Of a stretch of 64,000 nt of DNA, positions 1-12,762 are shown in pieces (the first letter of the stretch is position 1; the number at the start of each line of letters is the position of its first letter). The DNA lies in assembly GCA_004431415.1 (NCBI GenBank), contig QPMI01000246.1, positions 51,295 to 115,294 on the forward strand, in the 5' to 3' direction. A model generated the notes under the pieces. It was not told where the DNA came from and ran no database searches. It saw only the letters and a list, made by a program, of their open reading frames with translations. The DNA is from Cyanophora paradoxa. Lineage: Eukaryota > Glaucocystophyceae > Cyanophorales > Cyanophoraceae. The translations under genes and the position numbers were made by a program.

Positions 1-580
1 AAGGTACTACAGTTCATTGTACTACTGTTACCGCCGGCCGCGGGCCTGGAAGCCGCTGAGTCGGCGCTGGCTCGCCGGGCGGCGAGTCGGCGCTGAGCGG
101 AGCGCCGGAGCTCCGGAGGCTGCGGAGCGGCCCGGCGCCGGCGCCGGCGCCGGCCCGGCGGGCCCCCGGCCCCGGCCCAGCGCTAGCGCTACTACCGGTA
201 CTACTTACTAAGTTAGTAAGTAGGCTAGCGGCGGACACCCGCCGCCGGTGACCGTCGGACAGTCACTGAGTGACCGCCTGCCAGGCTGCCCGGGCGGAGC
301 CTGCGGCCTGCCAGGCTGGCCTGGCTGGGATCATCGCGATCGGATATCGATCCGCGCTGGAATCACGGGCATCATCGCCGAGTCGTATAATATATATATC
401 ACCGTGGCACATGTACGTATACAGCTGCAGTTTACTGTTTACGTGAGCATCGCGCGCGCATGCGCATGCGGCAGATCTAGATCTAGATACGTATATACTT
501 GGCCTGAACTCGAAGAAGATCACATCGTTTGGCCTGTAGCTATAGCTATAGCTAGTATACGTATACGCAGCGTCGCAGCC
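1..580. other. intergenic palindrome-rich leader
   Basis: I see no supportable gene here. The stretch is a chain of short reverse palindromes: repeated GGCGCC/GCCGGC near 139-160, an 8-bp perfect hairpin CTTACTAA/TTAGTAAG near 205-222, ATGCGCAT around 458-470, AGATCTAGATCT around 473-488, and TATAGCTATAGCTA and GTATACGTATAC around 540-566. Motifs of the form CTGCCAGGCTG (270-330) recur in other intergenic parts of the window. The last bases before 581 should hold the promoter and 5' leader of the next gene, but no clear TATA or initiator stands out. Confidence 0.6.
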
Positions 581-3500
581 ATGAGGAGCAAAGTCTGCGC
601 TCTTGAGCTTGTATCTAGATCTCTTGTAATCCTCGCCGTGTTAGCGACCGTACTTCCGAGCTGCGACGCCGGGAAACGCGTCCGCGGATTCGTGGACCCT
701 CCTCGGCACGCAGGCCCTGCAGGCCTGCAGAACGAAGTCGAGGACTTCTACCAGCGAGCCGGCGGCCGTCAGCTTGCGAGCAGCCCTCTGTCAGAGCGCT
801 CCAAGTCGACTCCTTTCCGTCTCAAGTCATCCCCTCAGGAATCGTCTTCGCTCCCTCTGCCACGTACGTTCAAGAGTACTTTCGACGGCACCGATCCTTC
901 GGGACGGTGCGCTCGCGATCGCCATCGGAATGCGAATATGCATTAGATAAATGCGTGCATTAAATATAATGTAGTACTCACACGCGCGCACGGACAGGCC
1001 GGTGCGCGCGTCGAGCGAGCTGGAGGGACCCGCTCCGAATTGCATATCTCTGGATGCCCTCTGGCAGGTCTGACCCCGGCCGGGGTCCTGAGCACGCGAG
1101 CCTGAGCTCACGCCGTTGACGTCGCGATCGCCGGCGCCTGTGCATATGCATGCGCACTGCAGGTCGCGTCAGTCGAATGCTCGGCTCAGAGTTCTGCCGA
1201 TGGACGCGTGCGCGTTCGGGTGGGGCTGGACGGGGTCGACGCGTCCACATTCGCGGCGCGTCTGGAGCCGCGTGTGACTATCATCCATGGAGGTGCGTGC
1301 GCATGCGCAGTTCATGACGCGAATCTGTGTTTGCATGCACGTGACGTGCGTACTATCTCGGCTCGACAGGACGAGACTGGAAGTGCGCCAAAACGCCGGA
1401 GGGAACCGACACTTTCTTCACGGTCGTTGTCAGCTCGGTCCGCATTCCAGCGAGCGGCGCCAGCTCGAACATCGTCGAGATCGACGGCAGAGAAGCTAGC
1501 CCTTTGGTGTGTTGCAGTTGCGCGCAGATCTAGACATCCGATCGCTCTTTCTCATTCAGAGTTCCGATTGCGAAGGTCTGCTTCAAGCGGGCCCGGCTCT
1601 CACAAGAGATGGACCTCACAGTCGAGCAAACGGAAAGCGTCCTCCGCAATCGCAATTTGCTCGCGTACTGGAGCACATCAAAGTCTTTGCAAACGGCACA
1701 GCCTTTCACGTTGAAGGACAAAACTATCAAAGAGGAGGGGCCTGTTTCCATCAAGTGCACGTCTTGCTCATTTGCTATTGGGGCGACTTTGTTCTTCGAA
1801 ATCGATGTCTCTCTGGGTGCCCTGACTTGTCGTCTCCGCTTGGCCCTTCCAAGAATATCGATCATGACCCCGCGCTTCTCCCGCAGAGGCACTGCACCTT
1901 ATCAGGCTGAAGATAACCGTTCCAATCGAGGGAGACTTCAACTTCGTCTGTTTCTTTTATTCTGCAGATGCTATTCTTTCTTCACACCGGCTCGCATATA
2001 TGCAGACAATGTCGCTGGCGGCAAGTCAGCCCGGCTTCTTGGAAATGGGTATATATATGTGAACGTCTGGCTTAAAAAACTCGCGTTGATGCCTTCAATT
2101 GCGGGAAAAGATTTGGATAAAGAACTCGGAGACGATGTGCCGCTGGCAAGTGTTGGCGGTCTCGACTTGGCCACTATTGGGCTCAAGAAAGTGCACCGGG
2201 GGATCCTCTGGATGTCTACGGACTTTGCGCTGGATCTTCACTTTCGCTTCCAATTCAAAACGCAGTTGCAATTCTTGGCTGAATACGTGCGCGGCTCCGG
2301 CGCCAGGGTGAGTTTTCTGCAGCTGCTTTTAGATACGCAGAACTATATAGCTACAGCGTCCTTTCAACTCATCGACATCTGCATGCGCAGTTTGACTTCA
2401 GCACTGGAAATGACGGATTTATCAAAACCAATTTCGTCCCGCAACTGAAAAGACCTATGTCCTGTACGGGTTTTCTTGTCTACACTATGATTATTGAATG
2501 CAGGTACCAGCGAAAATATTAATAAATTCATGCAGACGGAAAGTTCTTCATTGGCACGGGCCCTCACTGGTCCGCTTCTATCTTCGTGGGAGCGAAAACG
2601 CGGTCCGGTTTCAGTTTTCTGGATGACTGGCTGCTGCGGGCGGGCTTCGAACTCAAATGGGAGACTGGCCGGTACAAAGGGAACACGTACGCCCTGCAGT
2701 ACTTCGGGGGAGAAGAAGAGAAGTCTGCTGCTGTCGTCGACGAGGACCCGCATCTTCTGCTCGAGCACTATGAAGCTGAGTTCCGCAAGAACGTGTTTTC
2801 TCTTGAAACGTTTTTCAGCGTCTTGTCCGGACCTCAGGCGGTGAGAACAGGCGCTGTCGCATTTGCGCGTTCGCCTCTGATCATGACATGCATATGCATG
2901 ATGCAGAAAGTCGACAAATCTGACTTTGTGTCCGACGCCAAAAGCGAAGGCCGACCCTATGCGAGCCTCAAGATCCCTGGTGAGAGCTCTGGGGCCCTAT
3001 ATAGCTAGAAAGTTCCGCACTGCAGCTCACACCAAGCTAATTAAGCTTCTCGCACGTGTACAGGACCCCGATTCCCGAGCAAACAGATACCTTCTGAAAT
3101 CGTTTTGGATCTCGAGGACAAGGCGACGCGAACCTTGAATCTTGAAGGACAAATGGGCGGCTCCGAATTCTTCATTTTTGGGCGGACCCTCTTCTGTACA
3201 GCCGCGCAGCTGGCTGCGACCACAAACGCGATTGTGAACACCCCAGTTGGGGACATTTTTTGCAAGCTGAACCTCTCCGCGACTGTCTACACTCTCTCCT
3301 CCGCGCCAGGAAGCCGCCGTACACTAGACGGTTTGGACGTCAAGATCTCCCGGGTTGAGGAGGCCGCCCAGAGCGCTAACGTCCAAGATCTCATGAACGC
3401 GCTCGATGGAGTGGCGAAGTTCAAGGTGGAGATCGCTCCAAAGGTCAAGGCCCCAACTTCCTCTGGAATCTACCGGGTCTTTTTGTGCGCGAGAGACATG

Positions 3501-6500
3501 CTTATTATGCGCAACTGCCGAAGCACTCTCGTCAAAATCGGAAAAGGTGCCACTCCTGCCCCCGTCGCCGAATTCGAAGCCCCCCTGCCCCGACGTCGCC
3601 CCAGCTGAGTTTCGCCGTCTTCTCAATGTGCGCTCGCAGCTCCTACGCTCTCGGTAATCCAGGCAGGAGATGGCTACGCGGACCGCCTCATTTTAGCATT
3701 TATCAGTGCCACCGTCGACTCGGCGACCGGGTCCTTCGAACAAGTGAAGTGAGCGATTTGAAATCTGCTAATTATACAAATTAGCCCGTGCTGTTGAGCT
3801 CATTTGCTATCCGCTCCCGCATTAAGAGTAAAGACGACGGGCGCACCCGGCCTTGTAGCATACCGAACGATCTCCGACGGAGTTGTCGTGCTGGCCCTAG
3901 CTCCTTCAACTTCTAGCGGTTCAAGATCGATCACCGTCTCCGTCACAGATTCCATGGGGCTGAATACCTCGCTGTCGGTTCCCTTCAACGTGATGCCGGG
4001 TCTGCATTCCGATATATAGCAATCACGCGCCAGCGAAATCGATTCCTCACCTTCCCCCATCGGGCAGCACTTGCAATTGGAGCGATGCCGAGTGAGAGCT
4101 GCAGCTGGTTTAACGCGCACCGACTGTCGGATTATGACAAACACGAATTCAAGACAGAGATTGCGCTGCAACCCGGAATGCAATGTGTTTGGTGTGCTGC
4201 GGTCTTGTTCACACATTCGGCTTAAAGCTTAGATTGCGTTGGTGTGCTGCAAACTTTCGGGGAAAGACATGACTGGCAAATCCGCGAACAGGCAGTTCCT
4301 GGCGGCTAATTCTTCTCGGATGATGATTCGAATTGAGTTTGCTCCAGATTCAGCGTCTAGCTGCCCTTCCAAAGAGCGGAACGTTACTGTGCGCACGTGC
4401 ACTCGCCGCTACATAGCTGCCATACATTTCCGCGCAACCTTGTCATGATCAATCGCAGATTTACGATGGAATCTCACCTCGAAGTCCGATTCGATCTGCA
4501 GGCGGGCTCGATCACGATCTGACTTCATCCGGTTCGGGGGCGTTCGTCATTTTGCAGACAAAGGCAGGATGCGCCTCTGGCACGGTGACAATGACCGTTC
4601 GGCGTCGTGCGTCGCTCTGTGTCTTGTCGGCATTCAGCGCGATCTCCGCTAATCTGTGATTCTTCCGCGGTTGGCTCTAGTCTGCTCCATTGGAAAGACT
4701 ACAGCATGGTCAATTGCAAGCTCTCATGCAATTCTATCCGATGGAAGTGGAGAATGGTCTTTGCCATCAGGCCGCGACTTAGATACATCGTACTCGGAAT
4801 TCAAGTGCAACTGGTTCATCAAACCCCCGGGGACCGGAAGGATTATTGCGGTTGCAAAAGAATTCGATATTGGCGCGCGCGTCCATCTGTTTTCTTTTTT
4901 CGTCTTCTCGCTTTAGCATCATTCTCTAATCTTTTCGCTTTGAGCTTACATGCGATTGCCGTTTACAGGAAGCGGATTATTCGAAGTCAGTCAAAATCCT
5001 CGCTGGGAACGCCAGGAGATCTACAAGGTATGGAAAGAGTGCTGCAGCACATCTTGGATTTCTCTCGAGTGGTGTTTTTGGCCTGTTGGAGAAGTGACTA
5101 AGTGCGCCGAGCCTGTGTACGGATATGTTTATACAAAGGACGTTTTGTTCAAGTCATCAAACCGGGATCTTTCTCTGGACACACCGAAGCACTTGACCGT
5201 TGCGAACGCTGGTTACATGATTGAATACACTCCTTCCAAGTTTTCCCGCACTCCCGGGTTTGCTGTAGAATACACACAAGGTTTGTGTTTTGTACTGATA
5301 TATATTATTTGCATTGTAATTCTGATATATGATATATATTATTTGCATTGTAATTTTGATGTGATTGCTGATTCGGATGCACTTGCAACGGGGACTCCGG
5401 AACAGTTTGTGACGGGTGGCGAACAGTGCGAGATCCTCTCGAGTTTACGATCTCCGACGGGGCCAGAGGTTACGCGTATCCGTCCACGATGAATTGCGGC
5501 TGGTGCGAACTTTAAATTAGTGGAGCTCGAGCTAGAGCCCGTGAAAGTTTCTAAATAAATTCTTAAAGACGTTCGGATTCGCGCAGGACGGTGCTGAGAC
5601 CTGACAAGAGCTCAACGCAGCCAGTGATGCTTTACTTTGATGCGCTGAATCTTCCTTGGGGAGCAGCGCTTTCCCTCTACGACGCCGAATGTGGAGTCGT
5701 GACCAAACAAGAAACGGGACGCGTGGTTGGCATCGAGAACCCGATGCTGCAGGCATCTTGGAAGATCGGAGAATATTTCTACGGCAGTCAGGCGAACATC
5801 ACCATGGCCAGGTCTCTCTGAGTTTCAAATCAGATAAACATCATTTTTGGTTGCTCATGATCCACCACCGGATTCAGCTTGAACAAAACTCCTCCGAAGG
5901 CATACAAGTGTCTTGTCGCCAAGCTCGTCTATAATTCAAATTCTCGAATTCGTACCCGTGATTTGCTGCAAAGCTCTCCAGTGGATTCAACTTTACGATC
6001 GGGCTTCGAGTTCACCATGTATCAGGGTGCGAATTGCTCGTTTATTTTTCTTCGCGTTGAACTGACGCGTACAGTTTTAGTTTGCAGTGGCCACAAAGAT
6101 GTACTCCTCTCACGTAAGTGATTGCGCCGACCTTCCCACGTGGAATTCCGAGCACGACTGGCTTGCTGTGCAGATGGAGAGATCTCCGACGGCTCTGGCC
6201 CTCTATCCTACAGCGGACAGACAACATGCACCTGGAAGATCTCTGGCCCAGGGATGGGGATCATGAGTTTGACAATTGTATCGCTTTCGTTATCCGGCCA
6301 GGACACCCTGATCATTCGCGACGGCGGCAACACGTTCTCCCGGGTCATGAAGACATTCACGTCAGCTGATGAAGGAACCCTGCCTGACACTGCGACGCCG
6401 TTGAATGCCACAGGTGCTGTTTGTTGCAGACGCGGGTTCCGACTTCTCATGAACTTTGATTTGTCGCCAGGCACTGAAATATTTGTCGAATTTAAGAGCT

Positions 6501-9500
6501 CCGGTGTCGGATCAGCCGAAGGGTTCAGAGCGCGCTTCGCCCAAGGTGAGGTCTAAAGAGTGGTAGCTTTAATCATCACATAAGGCGTGCACGTGCTTAC
6601 TCGTCATATGCAGCCAACGCCAAGCCATTTTGCGAATCGCTTTTCGACGTACCCAAAACCGCCTCTGGTTTTATTGAGGACGGGTCGGGGACTGGACTGT
6701 ACTACCCCAATACGTTCTGCAGATGGCAAGTGCCCGGCCCATGCCACTTGCACCTGAACTCGGGCGTTGTTACGTTTACTGACCTCGAACTGTTCCGAAT
6801 TCAGGATTATCCGCAAGAATTCGCCAGGCTATCTATGGCTCAAATTTGTGGACGCCGATCTCGCTGAAGGAGACAATATTATGGTCTTTGATCGTGCGTC
6901 CGTTTTTCGCAGTTCTTGGTCTCATGATCAGTTGGTCGTGATCAATAAATCGATCCTGCGAACTTTTTCGCAGTCCCAGACTCTAGCGATTGGGACGCAC
7001 CCGGCAATGATGAAGAGCTCCTGGTTGACGCGTCTTTCTACCGTAACACCACGCAACAAGAGCCGGTCATCGGTTCGAAAGGCGCCCTTCTCGTCGTATT
7101 CGATGCCACGAAGTCCGTCATGAAAAGACCGACGCACCGAGGCTTCAACGCGACCTTCGAAACACGTCCGGTGATTTTAAGCGGTATTCCGAGCGAGAAT
7201 AATACCCCCTCCAGGTCAATACTGCAGCGGCGTCCAACGCGTGATTATCGAGGGCTCCGGATCCGGGGGACTTACTCTAACGGACAAGGGCATCGTTTCT
7301 GCCATCGAAAGTCGGCTCCTCGAAGATTTCTACTTACCCAATTCGAACTGCACTTGGTGCGCTGTACATGGCAATCGGGTACATGGACTCGGTCTGATCA
7401 TGATGCATGCACGTTATAAATAGGATCATTCAAGCTGGAGCGAGTAGCATGGTTTCGCTGACCTTGAAGTTGGACTCGGATTCTATCCGTCTCGAAAGCG
7501 GGGACAGCGTGTCTATCTACGATGGAGCTGGCCATGGCATCAATGGAGCGCGTCTCCTGACATTCGGATCACGCGCACAGCTTCAAGACGATCAGATGTT
7601 GAACGACATTGCGGCACAGCAAAAGCTAATTAATACAGATGCGAATACATTTGAGTATTCAAACGCCACCGGTACCGTGAAAGTTGTGTCGAGTACCAGC
7701 TTCTTGACGGTCGTTTTCCAATCCGATGGCGAGCGAGAGAACAGAGGATTCGCTGGCTTTGTTTTGACCGAAAGTGTGTTTACGCTCAACTTATCATGAC
7801 CATGAAGCCTCGCAAAGCGAGTAGCGCTAGCTTTCTGACTCGAGTTCCTGCGCTTGCAGAGCCAATGGATGCGCCGAAATGCAGACCTTCGTCCACGATC
7901 ACTGCTCTATCTTCAACGATCAACGATGGTTCTGGTGCTGAAATGTACTCCCCAAGATCAGACTGCAGCTGGTGCGGGGAAATAATCTTATTAATGTCAT
8001 CTAAATGGATTCCATCTCATTCTGGAATCTATTCGCATGCGCATTTGCAGGCTCATAAAACCCGATACTCCGCCCGGATCTCGCTTGGGGACGATCTCAG
8101 CCATCTTCTCTTCGTTCGAGTTGTCGGCGTCGAAATCTTCTACCGACAACGTCTGCCTCTACAGCTCGACAGACCCGACGGCTGCGGGAGTCTGTTACAG
8201 TTCGAGGATTCCGCCGAGGATGGACACTCCTTATCTCAGCACCACGGGGCTCATCCTGGTCCGCTTCCGCTCGGGTGATGGATACTCCAGCAGGGGCCCG
8301 GGCTTCGAGTTGAAGTACGACACGGATGTGAATCACTGCAAGCAAGAGACTCGCATATCATTGTCAAAGTCCCAGACCGCGGTTCTACAGAGCAACACCA
8401 TAAACGGAATATTTAGCTATCTTCCTTCAGCGGAATGCCAGTGGTGCGTGAGTGATGCGGTTCAAGAGAAGCTGATAATTATATAAGTAAATGTAATTGC
8501 GCGCATTTCTTAGGATTATTTCGGTCGACCGAGGATCCGTCCTTCGTATCAACATGACGCGACTATTCACGGAGTCCCTTGTAGACAATGTGACTGTGCG
8601 TTCGCCGATGCGCGATTGTGGTTTAAAGCTTAAGCTTCCGGATCCGATCGCGCCAACCACGAGCAGATGACTGAGACACTCTCTGCCGCCATGGCACCAG
8701 TCGCAAACGGTACCGCTCGAAAACTGTCGGCAACTGCGGCCGTGCAGACCACAATTAATCTAGACGCAAAGAGTGGCGTCCTACTTGAACCATTTACCGT
8801 CGTCGCTCGCGGCGGAGATGTATCCGTGCGGTTCAAATCCGATTCGCGTGTACAGGGGTACGGGTGGACTGCCCAGGTCACCGCCGGTAAGCTTGTCCCA
8901 TTGATGTCGCCGTTGGGTTCGAGTTCGCTGCCTTCGATCCTGAATTCCAACCTGGCGCAGTTTCCCCGCCTGTGGATCGTTTATCGCTGATGGACCTTGT
9001 CCGAGTGCCATCAACCTCCATCGTTCTTCGAACCCGCATTAATGCCGAATTCACTTCCTGGACAGATTCAAGTGCGTTTGGAATGTATACGTATTTTCTG
9101 GGATACCATTTCGCTAAATATAAAATGCATTCGCAGATTCGGAGCAGGCCCGACAGGACATCGCAACCAGCGGGGGCGTCGGGGCTTCTCGCGTCCGCAA
9201 TATGGGGGTCGAGAAAGGAAGCGTCGTGCTCATTTCAGAAATAGCGGAAGGGACAACTGGGCAGCTCACTCCTGAAGCGGCAGCTATTCGGCTACAAAAA
9301 ACTGCGGCCGAAGGGCTCCTTCTAATAGCAGGTTTCCGTGTGCTGTCCCTTGATTTCGAGAGAGGAACAGGCAACGAAGGTCCGAGGAGTGCAGAGGGCA
9401 GTGCTGCTGTGGCTGAGCTGCGCGTTCCTGTCGCAGGCACGATCGATGTGAGCCGCGCCGAATTCTTCGGGACGTCGACGTCGACGTCGACGTCGACGCC

Positions 9501-9948
9501 GACATCGCAGCCCCGGGGCGTCGATCCCCAGCCGACCTCGAGCGGTTCGAGCAGCTCGAACATCGCTGCGATCGTCGGAGGCTCCGTGGGCGGCGCGGCG
9601 GTGGCGGCGGTGATCCTCGTCGCCCTCGTCGTCTTCATTCGCCGCCGCCGCGACCAAGCGACGGGCGCAACGAGCTCGAGGGAGCACGCGTCGGGCCCGG
9701 AGGCGCCGGTGCAGGTCCAGAGCGGGGCCATGCCAGCGGCTCATGATCAGCTGCAGCCGCCTCCGCCTGCCCATGTACGCATGGAGGAGGTGGTGATCGC
9801 GGAGGAACCGCATGCGCAGCTTCCAGCTAACGCTGCTTCTAATATTCGAATTCATGCGGCCAATATTAATGGCCAGGCCGCGAACGTTAACGTCACGCCT
9901 GCTCGAGCTCCCGATGTAGCCCAAATTGCGACACTGGAGCTCGCGTAA
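581..9948 (+). CDS. multi-CUB-like type I membrane protein (many exons)
   Basis: A long surface protein of unknown ligand. The start at 581 gives a signal peptide (hydrophobic core LVILAVLATVLPS, then CDA). The ectodomain is spread over many short exons in changing frames. It repeats a CUB-like module that opens with [I/V]xDGSG...Y and then CxW: examples near 4715-4825 (LSDGSGEWS... KCNWFI), 5445-5500 (ISDGARGYAY... NCGWC), 6180-6240 (ISDGSGPLSY... CTWKI), 6670-6735 (IEDGSGTGLYY... CRWQV), 7245-7360, 7915-7980 and 8395-8450. About nine copies can be recognised. The final exon (from about 9202) holds a Ser/Thr stalk encoded partly by GTCGAC repeats, a glycine-zipper transmembrane helix (IVGGSVGGAAVAAVIL, then VFIRRRR) and a tail of about 100 residues without a recognisable domain. 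CUB folds are extracellular beta-sandwiches; the family call rests on the motif pattern, not on an alignment. Exact exon borders are unresolved. Confidence 0.7.
5297..5360 (+). repeat. 34-bp tandem duplication inside an intron
   Basis: Two near-identical AT-rich units beginning GATATATATTATTTGC follow each other with a 34-bp period and one visible C/T difference. They lie between two coding exons of the CUB-like gene, in unusually AT-rich sequence for this window. Confidence 0.75.
9471..9498 (+). repeat. GTCGAC hexamer repeat coding a Ser-Thr stalk
   Basis: About four and a half copies of the self-complementary hexamer GTCGAC are translated as alternating Ser-Thr in the juxtamembrane stalk. 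The same hexamer array recurs outside genes near 41,370-41,390. Confidence 0.8.
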
Positions 9949-10312
9949 ATCCAGCAATCAATTAAATCTTCGAATTCGAGCGCACGACCTATTTTGATTC
10001 CGTATGTATATATGCGTTTAATTTCGATTTCGCTTCTCAATTCGATCCGATTTAATTTAGAGTTTTCGTTTCGAAGCAGCATATATCTATAGATCTGGCT
10101 TGTCACAGTGTTTTCGAACGGAACATATATGATGTACAGCGTGAATAGTCGTAACTATAATGCACATCGACATCTGGCGAGTGAGAGGGCAGCTGTAGCC
10201 GAGGACGTTTGAATATATGAATATTCTCCAGATGCAATTAGCCTTTAGCTAGAGGTGTATCTTCAGATGTTAGTAAGTATTACGGAGATGGGCTCTTCAG
10301 GGGTCAGGCGGC
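9949..10312. other. intergenic, AT-richer spacer
   Basis: No gene is visible. The 3' flank of the CUB-like gene is AT-rich, with palindromes such as TTCGAATTCGA near 9970 and ATATATCTATAGATCT near 10,080. The region 10,200-10,312 probably contains the promoter and the still unidentified first exon of the next gene. Confidence 0.4.
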
Positions 10313-12059
10313 TTGCAGCATGCAGTTGGCCATGGGCTGTGCGTGGCGTCGGCGGCGGGGGTGGGGTGCGCAGAGTGCACGGTTGCATTTGGAGCAGGCG
10401 TCGAGGAGGAAGTCGATTCGGCGACAGGCAAATACATCCCAGGGGTCAGTATGACTGCGAATCTGGACACCGAATTCTCAGCATGGAACGCAAGCCAAGA
10501 GAACGTGTGGGCATCTGGAAAGTAATAAAAACCGGAGACAGGCCAGTAAACGGGCCTGACGACCGGTACAGTCCCATCAGGGTGTCCGTTACAGGCAGCA
10601 GGGTAGCCTCGCGAAGGGGTCGATCAGCAAAGGCCGCCACGCCTGTTGCAGTAACGTTTTCGTTGCTGCAGAATTCGAATGAACCCGGTTCGCCAATCCG
10701 CGCAGCAGCGGTGCTCGATACCGACCAATGCAATGTGCAAGCAGGTATGTGTCCGACTGAGGCGGCGGCACTTCTGAAGAGCCGGTCTGCACTTCTGAAT
10801 TCTGAAGATCACGGGCCTGCAGCAGAAATCCTTCATTTACGCCGGTGTGCATGCTTGCGTGCACTCTGTGTTAATTCATGATCATTTGTAATAACTCACA
10901 ATCGAGGGGCAGGTGTGGTCATGATCACGAGCCCCGGCGGAGGCAACACCAACGCCAACGAACACGCGTGCGCCATCTGGAAAACTCGCTGCGACGCAGT
11001 CATTGCCTGGGAACAGGAGCACGGCATCACGTCAGGCAAAAAGCGCACTAAGCGGGCCAACACCGACGCCCGCTCAGGCCTCGGCCATGCCGGCCCCGGC
11101 ACCAATATTAATTCCTCTCAACCCGACTACCCGATGCCCCTCGCTCGACCGTCCACAAGTCACGGTCACGGAGTACATCGGCGGGGCAGCTCCCGCCCTG
11201 GAAGCCGAGTTGGCGGCGCTCACTTGGAGGAAACCGGCAAAGGCACCCGGTCAGCACCCAGCTCAGCAGCAGGACAGCCAGCCCCCCCGCCGCAGCGCCC
11301 GCCTCCGCGAAATAGAAGCGCGACGCCCTCGCTGCGACACCTGCAGGGCAAGCTTTGCCTCCACCCGCCTGTGCCTACGTCACCTGGCCACGGGCCTCTG
11401 CTTCGATGCCGTGCCAGGCTCACTGCTAGAGGACCGGCGCATATTATGTTCTGGAGGTGACTCGGTAGACTACAGCTAAAGCACCAGCTCGACACGACTA
11501 GTAGCTGTAGCACTCTTGTCATATATCTCCTCCTGCAGTCAGCATCAGCATCCCAGTATCCGGTAGGCGAGGAGCGGGGGACTGTTGTCAAGTGTGTACG
11601 AATGCATGCGCAGCAGACTTTCCAAAAAAAGGCAACACCAACGCTAACTCTGGCTCCCCCTCGAGGCTCGAGCTCCTCCTCCGGGTCCTCAGTCTCCGCC
11701 GGCGCCATCGCAGGCGGAGTCGTCGGCGGTGTCGCGGGGCTCGCCCTCGTCGCCGGCGGCATCTTCCTGTACCTCCGGCGCGGCCGCAGGCGCGAGGCCG
11801 CGGCCACTGCCGGCGCGCTTCCGTCCTACGGCAGTTCCATGCGGACCGCATGCCGAGGAGGTCCGCATGCGGCCCGAAGACGGCCCCGGCGGCGGACAAC
11901 GCGAATTCGAAGCCGGCGTCCGCGTGGGAGGCCGTCCAGCAGCAGCAGCCCGGAGCCGGAGCCGGGCCCGTGGCGACGTCCCACGTGTACGTGGCGATCG
12001 ACGAGGACGGGCGTGATCGCGATCGCGAGCCGGCGGGCAGAGGCCACCTCGTCATCTAA
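10313..12059 (+). CDS. second type I membrane protein, small ectodomain
   Basis: Three coding blocks can be followed, but the true start was not found. Block one (about 10,313-10,519) encodes a stretch with CAECTV... and NASQENVW. Block two (about 10,598-10,743) ends at a GTATGT donor after ...DTDQCNVQA. The last block opens at a GCATGCGCAG acceptor near 11,608. It encodes a Thr/Pro then Ser-rich stalk, a glycine-zipper transmembrane helix (AGGVVGGVAGLALVAGG) and an arginine-rich stop-transfer (YLRRGRRR). The C-terminus is best read in another frame ending SHVYVAIDEDG...GHLVI at 12,059, so a short intron or a frame error lies around 11,820-11,890, where there is also a GCGGACCGCATGC inverted repeat. 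The layout matches the CUB-like gene upstream and the gene at 38.7 kb. The region between blocks two and three appears to hold a retroelement fragment. Confidence 0.5.
10942..11644 (+). mobile_element. 5'-truncated LINE-like insertion with target duplication
   Basis: The 14-mer GGCAACACCAACGC occurs at 10,942-10,955 and again at 11,631-11,644. The second copy directly follows a run of seven A (11,624-11,630), as expected for a target-site duplication after a poly-A tail. Just inside the left copy an open frame begins EHACAIWKTRCDAVIAWEQ, which resembles the tail end of non-LTR reverse transcriptase ORFs. Another frame further on (to 11,479) carries a possible zinc finger, CDTCRASF...CLRHLATGLC. 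The insert is about 675 bp, so only the 3' end of an element would remain. The poly-A/target-repeat geometry is seen directly; the LINE assignment is inferred. Confidence 0.45.
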
Positions 12060-12762
12060 TTCGATGAAACTCCATCGAATGGTCCATTCGCGTTTTTCTC
12101 TTCGTCATTACTAGTACTAGTTAGCATTATCCGGGTTTCACATCAACGGATCCGGATTAGGATCAGAAGTTCAGACTCAACTCTGCATGTCTATGACCGC
12201 ATGCGCACGATCATCGGATTAATTATATTGAGTATGACCTCACGTTCTTGCAATTCAGCTCAACCGATTAGGATCAGAATTAAATATTCAGACTCATAGA
12301 GTGCTTGCTTCACGCATATATAGCGTATATACGAAGAGCAATTGCGACATATATTGCTCCAGCGTTCGAGTCCCGGGATCCGGAAGGGCAGTTGGTGGGG
12401 GCCTTGCGCTTTTATAACTGCCTTTAAAAGCACTTCAGACGTGCTCAGTAGTAGTTCCGCGCCAATTGTTAAATTTGCTGTGCTCCGCTAGAATTTCGGC
12501 TGGACTTGTATGGCGGCGTAGGCGTATAATTAAAAGTGGAGTCCACCAACGACACAGGCGGCCGGGCGGGGTACCTTCCCCCTTCTGGAATGATGTCTAA
12601 ACCCCATCATTCCATTCAATTCTGGAATGCTGGAATCAAATGCAATTTAATTTGGGTCTGGGACGCAGTAATATATGTACTACGGTAACAGCCTGGCAGA
12701 TCTAGCTATAGAATGCTGAGAAACTGAGCTATAGAATCGTGATCGCCGATTGCTCATAACGC
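12060..12762. other. intergenic spacer between convergent genes, diverged direct repeats
   Basis: No coding potential is visible. Two diverged copies of a block running GATTAGGATCAGAA...TTCAGACTCA start near 12,155 and 12,265. A GTTCGAGTCCCGGGATCC string near 12,364 looks like a tRNA T-arm but has no cloverleaf around it. Both neighbouring genes end into this region, so it should carry two polyadenylation sites. Confidence 0.5.

Noticed and set aside
12360-12385. possible tRNA remnant (GTTCGAGTCCCGGGATCC)
   Set aside because: Only a T-loop-like string is present; upstream sequence is AT-rich and gives no cloverleaf.
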